33,311 bases of DNA, from NCBI GenBank assembly GCA_946539175.1, contig CAMNHH010000003.1:1-33311 (forward strand). The letters run 5' to 3'. The translations under genes and the position numbers were made by a program. This DNA is from an uncultured Clostridia bacterium. GTDB lineage: Bacteria > Bacillota > Clostridia > Oscillospirales > Oscillospiraceae. The stretch's first letter is position 1, and the number at the start of each line of letters is the position of its first letter. Positions 28,110 through 33,311 of this stretch are shown here, piece after piece. The notes beneath the pieces are model-generated. The model was not told where the DNA came from, made no database searches, and saw only the letters and a list, made by a program, of their open reading frames with translations.

Positions 28110-29726
28110 TTAGTCCTCGTCGGGTTCCGACGGTTCCGTGGCAGGCGGCAGAGCCGCGATCACCTTGTCCCGCTTCCGGTAGCGGCTGGTGGAGATTCTC
28201 GTGGTCTCCACCACGTTGCCGTCCTTATCCACCACGGTGCGGTAGGTGGCGATCAGATAGCCGGTGTAGGGCGTAACCAGGGTTTCGCCCGGGGCAGCAG
28301 AGCCGTCGTAGACGTACCGGTAGGTGGTTTCGTAGGGCACCTCCTCCAGGGTGTCGTAGCTCAGCCGGACCGTGTAGTCCTTCCACTCGGTGCCCTTGAG
28401 GAAAATGTGGACCATGCCGTCGGAGACGTTGGCCTCGATCTTGATGGGATAGGGGCTGCTGTTGCGGAACTTGTAGTCCAGCATGCCCCAGTAGATGGCG
28501 GCGTCCATGCCCCGGGGCACGTAGGTCACCAGATACATGTGGCTGGAGCGCTCCACGGTCTCCAGATCCGCCTGGAGCACCGCGTAGTAAATGGAGGAGG
28601 CCACCTGGCAGACGCCGCCGCCCAGCTCCGGCACGGAGGCGCCGCCGGCCCCGTAGACCGTGGCCTCCCGGTAGCCCTTCTCGGCGGTGCGCTCGCCCAC
28701 GGTCTCGTTGAAGGAGAAGATCTCTCCCGGCATGACCACGGTGCCGTTGATGGCCGCGCAGGCCAGCTCCAGATTGTGGGTGCGGTCGTTGATCCAGCTG
28801 TGGGGGGTGTTGGCCTCCGCAATGGTCTCGGCGTACAGGGAGGCCTCGATATCCGCCGCAGTGATCTCCGGCTGGACCGGGTGCAGGGTCAGGCTGCAGG
28901 CCTTGCCCGGCTCCGTGTTTTCCAAAAGCGTCTCCAGCTCCTGGGGCTCAAAGCCATAACCGGAGATCTCCGGGGTGATGGCGAAGGTCTTTTCATCCAG
29001 CACGGCGTCCACAGGCGGGATGCACAGCTCCTTATGGATGGCCTCCAGGTCCAGAGGCTTGGGGCTCTGCAGACGGTAACGGAGCACGGGATTCAGATCG
29101 CCGTTCTGATAGGCCTCCACGAGGGCTTCGTAGATGGCGTCGGCGCTGATCTCCCGGCCCTCCCGGCCCTGATTCACCACCAGGACATGGGCCTCCTCCT
29201 GACCGATGGGAACGGTTCTGAGGCTGGAGAAGGACTCCAGGAAGGGCTGCCGGTATTCCTCCTCCGCCTGCTCCGCCAGAGCCCGCAGGGCCTTGCGGTC
29301 CAGGGACAGATAGCGGCTCGGGTCCACCTGGTAGCGGCCCCGGCTGACCCGGCCCACGTCTGCGTCCAGATCCGTCTCCAGGCCCTTGAGATCGATGCCG
29401 GCCTGGCTCTTGGCGGGGGGAATCACCAGCCGGATGGGCTCGCGCTCCGTCTCTCCTTCCTCCGGCAGCAGGGTCAGAATCATATCCTGCTGCTGGATCT
29501 GGCTGCCGATCCAGCGGTAGAGATTCATGGTCTCCTGTCTGCTCAGGCCCACCGGCTCCGAGGTGCTCTCCGGCTCGCTCCGGCTGTGGCTCAGCAGCAG
29601 GATGGCCGCCAGCGCAGCCAGCACCAGCAGCGGCACCAGCACCAGCAGCCAATCCGGGCGGCGCTTGCCCGTTTCCTCCGAAGTGGGAGCTGCCTTTCGG
29701 CCGGCTTCAAATTTTCCTTGCTTCAT
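28110..29726 (-). CDS. VanW family protein, membrane-anchored
   Basis: 538 aa. One transmembrane helix (about residues 26-46) anchors an extracytoplasmic part. The middle (about 60-285) carries repeats like the peptidoglycan-binding/YoaR-type region often found before VanW. The VanW domain (about 310-440) contains NLELACAAINGTVVMPGE, FSFNETVGERT, GGGVCQVASSIYYAV and the SSPYPIKIEA end. The C-terminus has a beta segment and an acidic tail. VanW is named from glycopeptide-resistance clusters, but its activity is unknown and most copies are unrelated to resistance. Start at ATG 29726 with GTGAGG upstream; the longer GTG start at 29741 would use that site as codons. It leads an operon with yedF, an unusual pairing. 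Confidence 0.9.
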   Translation of the reverse strand: MKQGKFEAGRKAAPTSEETGKRRPDWLLVLVPLLVLAALAAILLLSHSRSEPESTSEPVGLSRQETMNLYRWIGSQIQQQDMILTLLPEEGETEREPIRLVIPPAKSQAGIDLKGLETDLDADVGRVSRGRYQVDPSRYLSLDRKALRALAEQAEEEYRQPFLESFSSLRTVPIGQEEAHVLVVNQGREGREISADAIYEALVEAYQNGDLNPVLRYRLQSPKPLDLEAIHKELCIPPVDAVLDEKTFAITPEISGYGFEPQELETLLENTEPGKACSLTLHPVQPEITAADIEASLYAETIAEANTPHSWINDRTHNLELACAAINGTVVMPGEIFSFNETVGERTAEKGYREATVYGAGGASVPELGGGVCQVASSIYYAVLQADLETVERSSHMYLVTYVPRGMDAAIYWGMLDYKFRNSSPYPIKIEANVSDGMVHIFLKGTEWKDYTVRLSYDTLEEVPYETTYRYVYDGSAAPGETLVTPYTGYLIATYRTVVDKDGNVVETTRISTSRYRKRDKVIAALPPATEPSEPDED

Positions 29727-29791
29727 AGATTGTATCCTCACTGCGCTGCAGATAAACTCAAAGGGCGCGCCTGTTCAGCGCCTTTCGATAT

Positions 29792-29820
29792 ATCATACTG
29801 CATCTTGTGACGAAAATCAA
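29792..29820 (-). promoter_or_regulatory. Sigma-A promoter of the VanW-YedF operon
   Basis: Minus strand TTGATT (29820-29815), 17 bp, TATGAT (29797-29792), between the upstream terminator and the VanW gene, with a leader of about 60 nt. Confidence 0.78.
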
Positions 29821-29840
29821 CAAGAAATCCCATATCTGGC

Positions 29841-29878
29841 AAAAAAACATCCCTCCGTTCCGGAACGGAGGGATGCTG
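29841..29878 (-). terminator. Terminator after the two hypothetical genes
   Basis: A perfect 28-nt palindrome (29848-29875) is followed on the minus strand by a seven-base T run (29847-29841). It begins just past the stop codon at 29880. Confidence 0.93.
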
Positions 29879-29879
29879 C

Positions 29880-30437
29880 TCAAGGTATCCTGATCTCTGC
29901 CGCGTATTGCAGAAAGGCTTCCCGGTTTTTCTCCAGGCTGCCGGACTCGCAGACAAAATGGACCGTCCAGAAGGCCTCGCTGCCCCGGAACACAAAGTCC
30001 ATACAGTCCCGGGTCTTTCCGTCCTCCAGGCCGGCATAGCTGAAAAACAGCAGCCGGTCCCGCCGCTCCGGCACAGGCGCCGGCTCCGCCGCCGCCGCTG
30101 CGGCCCGGGCGGCGTATTCCTCCGGGCTCAGCTCTTCCAGCCCCGCGGTCAGGGCCTCCCGGCGCACGTAGACGCTCTCATGGTTGGAGCGGTAGGCCCG
30201 GTCATAGCCCTGCCGGTCCCCGGTCTCGACAAAGCCCGCGGAGAGCGTCAGACCCAGGCCGTCGGCGTCAAAGCTCGTTTTGGTCTGCTTCGGTGCCTTT
30301 CCCCGGCTCAGCAGCAGGCCGATGCCGATGCCGGCCAGAATCGACAGAATCAGCACCACGGTTCGGATGCGGGCCGCCTTCTCCCTGCTGACGCCGCCTT
30401 GCTCCCGCTCTGCTTCCCGCTGAAGTTTCTCCTCCAT
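29880..30437 (-). CDS. Unrecognised single-pass membrane protein
   Basis: 185 aa; no family recognised. A charged cytoplasmic N-terminus (residues 1-23) is followed by one transmembrane helix (TVVLILSILAGIGIGLLLS, about 26-44) and an outside domain. The domain starts with DADGLGLTLSAGF, a pattern like secreted lipoprotein-type sensor domains, has an Ala/Pro-rich stretch (about 108-123), and ends with a beta-rich part (FFSYAGLEDGKTRDCMDF). AAGGAGG precedes ATG 30437. It lies 33 nt after the upstream hypothetical gene and shares its promoter and the terminator at 29841. Confidence 0.72.
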   Translation of the reverse strand: MEEKLQREAEREQGGVSREKAARIRTVVLILSILAGIGIGLLLSRGKAPKQTKTSFDADGLGLTLSAGFVETGDRQGYDRAYRSNHESVYVRREALTAGLEELSPEEYAARAAAAAAEPAPVPERRDRLLFFSYAGLEDGKTRDCMDFVFRGSEAFWTVHFVCESGSLEKNREAFLQYAAEIRIP

Positions 30438-30470
30438 GTCTGTTCCTCCTTTTTCTCTCTTCGCTCTGTC

Positions 30471-30956
30471 TCAATCCAGCCCCGGGCCCTGCATCTGCTG
30501 CTGCCGCTGGGGTTCTCCTAACTGCGCGCCTCTGCCCCTTTCCACGATCTCCTCCGGATAGGGATCGTCCGCAAGGTTGTCCGCCAGGTGGCCTCCCAGG
30601 TTTCTGTACGTACAGGAATTCCAGAATTGGGCCTTGGGATCCTGGCTGATCTTTGTGTACGTGAGATCCAGGGGATCGCCGGCCTGCTGATTGCCGCTGA
30701 CGTAATGCACCGGAAGATCGGGATCGAACTTGTGAAGCCGCTGCATGTGGGACTTGGTGTTATAAGCGCCAGCGCCGGACCAGCCCAGCATTCCCGCCAG
30801 ATGGATGCCCCACATCTTCGTCTTCGCGCTGTCATACATGGAATCGATGGAGCTGTGGAGCACAAGGCCCCCCAGCTTTTGCTCCTTCAACAGATACGGC
30901 GGGAACAAATGCTCGAATTTCTCCAGATCCGGGGGTGTCAGTAGATTGATCTCCAT
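30471..30956 (-). CDS. Unrecognised 161-aa cytosolic protein
   Basis: 161 aa without signal peptide or membrane segment; no family recognised. The N-terminus reads MEINLLTPPDLEKFEHLFP; the middle is rich in aromatic and His residues (KTKMWGIHLAGMLGWSG, SHMQRLHKFDPDLPVHYV), and the tail is Gln/Pro/Gly-rich (QRQQQMQGPG). ATG 30956 is chosen because GGAGG lies 7 nt upstream. A longer frame reaching 31118 has no ribosome site and crosses the promoter. TTGTTT/TATAAT at 31005-31033 is a convincing promoter, so the gene is likely real. It is first of a two-gene unit with the membrane protein downstream. Confidence 0.7.
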   Translation of the reverse strand: MEINLLTPPDLEKFEHLFPPYLLKEQKLGGLVLHSSIDSMYDSAKTKMWGIHLAGMLGWSGAGAYNTKSHMQRLHKFDPDLPVHYVSGNQQAGDPLDLTYTKISQDPKAQFWNSCTYRNLGGHLADNLADDPYPEEIVERGRGAQLGEPQRQQQMQGPGLD

Positions 30957-31004
30957 GTACGTTCCTCCATGTTGAAAAGATAGATCTTTTTTCTTGACAC
31001 GGGG

Positions 31005-31033
31005 ATTATAACATAAAAGCCGTACAGAAACAA
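31005..31033 (-). promoter_or_regulatory. Sigma-A promoter of the two-gene hypothetical unit
   Basis: Minus strand TTGTTT (31033-31028), 17 bp, TATAAT (31010-31005); the leader to ATG 30956 is about 40 nt. Confidence 0.8.
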
Positions 31034-31041
31034 TACAATCG

Positions 31042-31104
31042 GCCGGCAGCTTCCCCAAACATTTCCAAAAAAATGAAAAATTTTTTCGGAAGGAAGCTGC
31101 CGGC
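31042..31104. repeat. 13-bp-arm inverted repeat with AT-rich centre
   Basis: Perfect arms (31042-31054 and 31092-31104) flank 37 nt rich in A and T runs. It lies between the end of the small membrane protein gene (stop near 31122) and the promoter at 31005-31033. It could act as the terminator of the former, although the T runs lie inside the loop rather than after the stem. Confidence 0.6.
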
Positions 31105-31121
31105 GCCTCTGTATCCATTTT

Positions 31122-31393
31122 TTATTCTGTGATCCTGTCCGTGAAACGCTGCGGTTCAAACGCGCCCGGAGACCTCGAAGCGCGCAACGTCGGGCAGATC
31201 CCCACGCCGAGGGCCGCCAGAGTCAGAACCCCTCCAACGCCCGGAAGGATCGGCAGCAGGCGATTATCCGTGCCGTAGATCTCCACGCCCCCCAACAGAC
31301 GGAGCCCAGGGTCAGCATGAACAGTCCCGGCTCCAGCAGGGCCAGGCCACAGGAGAGGGCCGTCCAGAGGATCCTGCGTTTCGCTGCTTTCAT
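31122..31393 (-). pseudogene. Small two-helix membrane protein gene, frameshifted at a G6 tract
   Basis: From ATG 31393 (CGGAGGAG upstream) the frame reads MKAAKRRILWTALSCGLALL, a membrane helix, then LFMLTLGSVCWG and stops at 31223 after 56 aa. If the G6 run (plus-strand C6, 31288-31293) had seven bases, the frame would continue as GVEIYGTDNRLLPILPGVGG, a second helix LTLAALGVGIC, and end at 31122, giving 90 aa. The shifted frame looks far more protein-like than the Arg/Cys-rich tail now encoded. It may be a natural pseudogene, a phase-variable gene, or a sequencing/assembly error. Family unknown. Confidence 0.65.
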
Positions 31394-31554
31394 GCCGTCG
31401 TCTCCTCCGATTTTATATGCCCTCGGTTTGTCTCCGAACCCTAAAACAGGCTTATAATTCCCCGCCGGAACAATCACTATACAAATTGTTATAAAAAGCG
31501 GCGGCCCTCCGCCCGGCATCCGCGGAGCGTCCGAGACAATCCCGCAGAGGGGTG

Positions 31555-31597
31555 CCGCAAAAGAAAAGGAGGCCCGCAGCTGCGCGGGTCTCCTTTG
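31555..31597 (-). terminator. Terminator after the lipoprotein gene
   Basis: Stem AAAGGAGGCCCGC / GCGCGGGTCTCCTTT (about 31566-31595, AGCT loop, one small bulge) is followed on the minus strand by TTTTCTTTT. It lies about 80 nt after the stop at 31678. The rest of 31394-31677 holds only AACAAT-N10-ATTGTT (31469-31490), a possible small operator, and no gene. Confidence 0.82.
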
Positions 31598-31677
31598 AGG
31601 AACAGCGGATCGGAATGCAGGTGGGACGGAGCTGCGGGGCGAAAGCTGTCGCCGCCGTTTCGCGGCTCCTTCGGGGA

Positions 31678-32310
31678 TCAGTCCGCCTCGGTTTCCGTGC
31701 CGACGGAAAGGCGCAGCTCCACCGCGCCGCCCCCCAGCAGCTCGGCCAGGGCAGACGAATCCATCCCCAGGATCTTGCCCAGGCGGGTGTAGGGCCAGCG
31801 GTTGGAGCCGTAGAACACCACGATCTGATCGCCGGAGTACAGCACGATGTCGCCGGGCTCCGTGGTGGTCTGCACGTCATTCTCAGGCAGGCTCCGGCCG
31901 ATGGACCCCATCTGCTCAAAGCCCCCGTAGGGGCGCATCTGGATGCGCAGCGGGCTCTCGGCCGCCAGCGCCCGCAGGGCGGCAACGCTTTCGTTATCCT
32001 CCCAGCGAACGGTAAGCGCTCTGCCGTTGACGCTCAGTTTCATGGATGCTTCCTCCTTTTGGGCCGTTTCCGACTGTGCCCGGACGGTTTCCTCCTCCGG
32101 TATGGCCTCGGTCTGCGCCTCCGTCTGCCGTCGGGGCTGCGTTTCCGCCCTTGCTTCCGTCGTCATCACGGCGGCGGAGGTGGTCCGCGAGGCGGAGGCC
32201 TCCTTCGTTTCAGCGGCCCCGCAGCCGGCCAGGGCGGCCAGGCAGAGCAGGGCGGCCGACAACAGAGACAGCCGCTTCAGCCTGCTACCGCAGTGCTTTT
32301 CCGAAGCCAT
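31678..32310 (-). CDS. Cyclophilin-like fold lipoprotein
   Basis: 210 aa. Lipoprotein signal peptide with lipobox LAGC (Cys at residue 30) after hydrophobic LLSAALLCLAALAG. A Thr/Glu/Ala-rich linker covers residues 33-88. The C-terminal domain (about 90-205) matches the bacterial cyclophilin-like family: MKLSVNGRALTVRWEDN, then SIGRSLPENDVQTTTEPGDI, VLYSGDQIVVFYG and the final LGGGAVELRLSVG strand. It should be anchored on the outer face of the membrane; enzymatic activity is unknown. The start overlaps the flavodoxin gene by 26 nt, so translation is coupled. The third gene of an alpha/beta hydrolase-flavodoxin-cyclophilin set. Confidence 0.85.
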   Translation of the reverse strand: MASEKHCGSRLKRLSLLSAALLCLAALAGCGAAETKEASASRTTSAAVMTTEARAETQPRRQTEAQTEAIPEEETVRAQSETAQKEEASMKLSVNGRALTVRWEDNESVAALRALAAESPLRIQMRPYGGFEQMGSIGRSLPENDVQTTTEPGDIVLYSGDQIVVFYGSNRWPYTRLGKILGMDSSALAELLGGGAVELRLSVGTETEAD

Positions 32311-32827
32311 ACGCCTGCTCCAGCGCCTCCGCCCTGTCCGCGGCGGCGCCCGGCCCGTCGATCCCGCCGCAGAAGAGCACGCCGCCCAGCTCCGCCTTCG
32401 GGAAGCAGTCGATCCAGCCCTGCAGGCCGTTTACAGCCCGCTCCGGGGTCTGCGCGTCGTCGTCCGCGGCGCAGGACAGCAGATATACCCTGCGGAATCG
32501 GTATTCGGCGGGGTAAAGGGGGTTCATCCGATCCAGCAGGGTCTTCATCTGTCCGCTCATCTCATAATAGTAGATGGGTGTGACAAAAACCAGGGTGTCG
32601 GCGTTTTTCACCTGCTCCGCGATCGGAACGGCGTCGTCCTGCAGCACGCATTTCCGCGTCTTCTGGCAGGCCATGCAGCCTGTGCAGAATTTGATTTCCT
32701 TGCCCTTGAGGCTGATCCGTTCCACCTCATGCCCCGCGTCCTTCGCGCCGGCGATCAGTCGCTCCGCCAGCAGGTCGGTATTGCTCCTTGCCCGCAGGCT
32801 GGTGGTGATGACAAGCACCTTGCTCAT
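32285..32827 (-). CDS. Flavodoxin-like NAD(P)H-dependent oxidoreductase
   Basis: 180 aa flavodoxin-fold protein. FMN-phosphate loop is VITTSLRARSNTDLLAE; FVTPIYYYEMSGQMKTLLDR is the second flavin-contact segment. Between them CTGCMACQKTRKC places three Cys, as in iron-sulfur flavoprotein-type reductases, although the usual fourth Cys is not apparent. It probably reduces quinone-, azo- or nitro-type substrates or acts as electron carrier; the substrate is unknown. AAAGGAGG lies upstream of ATG 32827, 14 nt after the hydrolase stop. Confidence 0.88.
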   Translation of the reverse strand: MSKVLVITTSLRARSNTDLLAERLIAGAKDAGHEVERISLKGKEIKFCTGCMACQKTRKCVLQDDAVPIAEQVKNADTLVFVTPIYYYEMSGQMKTLLDRMNPLYPAEYRFRRVYLLSCAADDDAQTPERAVNGLQGWIDCFPKAELGGVLFCGGIDGPGAAADRAEALEQAYGFGKALR

Positions 32828-32841
32828 TGCGCCTGCCTCCT

Positions 32842-33311
32842 TTATTTCAGATATTCCCTGTAGAACGCGTCCAGCCTGTCAAAGGGGATGGCGTTCTTGC
32901 CGCCGCCGTCGTAGAGGTCTGTGTGGACCGCGTCGGGGATGATCAGCAGCTCCTTGTTGTCGGTATACTTGTTATCCCGGACCATGTCGGCGTAGGCGTC
33001 CCGGCTGAAATAGCAGGAGTGGGCCTTCTCCCCGTGGACGATCAGCACCGCGGAGCGGATCTCGCCGACGTACTTCAGAATCGGCTGGTTGATGAAGCTC
33101 ATGCAGCCGATCACGTTCCAGCCGCCGTTGGAGTTCAGAGAGCGCTTGTGATAGCCCCGGGGCGTCTTGTAGTAGTCGTAGTAATCCTTGACGAAGAAGG
33201 GAGCGTCCTCCGGCAGGGGATCCACCACGCCGCCGCCCAGCTTGTAAAAGCCGTTTTTGTAGTCCTCGATGCGCTGGGCGTTGAGGGCCTTTTTCATCTC
33301 ATAGCGGGCCT
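32842..33311 (-). CDS. Alpha/beta hydrolase, C-terminal part (runs off the window)
   Basis: The frame stays open to base 33311, so about 155 C-terminal residues of a probably 300-aa protein are seen. Features are RIEDYKNGFYKLGGGV, DYYDYYKTPRGYHKRSLNS, the strand SAVLIVHGEKAHSCYFS and the catalytic-His region IIPDAVHTDLYDGG. This is the C-terminal half of an alpha/beta hydrolase of the kind that sits beside flavodoxin-like genes in gut anaerobes. The nucleophile elbow lies outside the window. Substrate unknown. It is first of the visible genes in this three-gene set. Confidence 0.82.
   Translation of the reverse strand, partial: ARYEMKKALNAQRIEDYKNGFYKLGGGVVDPLPEDAPFFVKDYYDYYKTPRGYHKRSLNSNGGWNVIGCMSFINQPILKYVGEIRSAVLIVHGEKAHSCYFSRDAYADMVRDNKYTDNKELLIIPDAVHTDLYDGGGKNAIPFDRLDAFYREYLK

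Noticed and set aside
28110..29726. Vancomycin resistance locus because of VanW
   Set aside because: No vanA/H/X/Y/R/S-type genes are present, and VanW proteins are common in Clostridia without resistance.
31469..31490. AACAAT-N10-ATTGTT as a promoter/operator of the small membrane protein gene
   Set aside because: Arms are only 6 bp and no convincing -35/-10 pair with correct spacing was found around it, so it is only mentioned in passing.

Overview
The window looks like a chromosomal segment from a GC-rich, spore-forming Firmicute, most likely a gut member of the Oscillospiraceae/Ruminococcaceae. This is inferred from spoVAD-spoVAE and yabP-yabQ-divIC-yabR sporulation/division blocks, strong AGGAGG-type ribosome binding sites, VanW and DUF3343/YedF families typical of Clostridia, and near-consensus sigma-A and sigma-E promoters. 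No rRNA, tRNA, CRISPR array, transposase or phage gene was seen.

Layout. Bases 1-447: 3' end of a secreted NlpC/P60 hydrolase, then a terminator and a 108-bp palindromic element. 655-4378 (+): spoVAD, spoVAE, yabP, yabQ, divIC/ftsB-like, an S1-domain protein and an SDR reductase, with a sigma-E-type promoter before yabP. 4422-5471 (-): orphan sensor-kinase-like ATPase. 5661-8066 (+): P-type cation ATPase. 8123-12101 (+): ABC exporter, membrane SpoIIE-type PP2C phosphatase and RsbW-like kinase in one operon, driven by a consensus promoter buried in a palindrome. 12158-14620 (-): a short pyruvate kinase without its C domain, and a PepC/bleomycin-hydrolase-type peptidase. 14689-24951 (-): one probable operon of phosphopantetheinyl transferase, dimodular NRPS (C-A-T-C-A-T-R), STAS protein and a membrane PP2C phosphatase fused to an RsbW-like kinase. 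25253-26078 (+): a second STAS gene divergent from the NRPS operon, then an O6-alkylguanine-DNA alkyltransferase. 26097-29726 (-): VanW-YedF-DUF3343-cysteine desulfurase, a selenium/sulfur trafficking set. 29880-30956 (-): two unrecognised genes. 31122-31393 (-): a small membrane protein gene frameshifted at a G6 tract. 31678-33311 (-): cyclophilin-like lipoprotein, flavodoxin-like protein and a partial alpha/beta hydrolase.

The centre of interest is 8-26 kb. The reductase-terminated NRPS should release a dipeptide aldehyde, possibly N-acylated because the protein begins with an intact condensation domain. Known gut clostridial NRPSs of this kind make peptide aldehydes that cyclise to (dihydro)pyrazinones and inhibit proteases. 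Here the NRPS gene is followed in the same operon by a complete partner-switching set: STAS antagonist, phosphatase and kinase. A second STAS gene is divergently transcribed next to it, and a second phosphatase-kinase pair sits behind an ABC exporter 5 kb away. No sigma-B/sigma-F-type sigma factor is in the window, so the output of these switches is unknown. The coupling of a signalling module to peptide-aldehyde synthesis is the best candidate here for an undescribed system.
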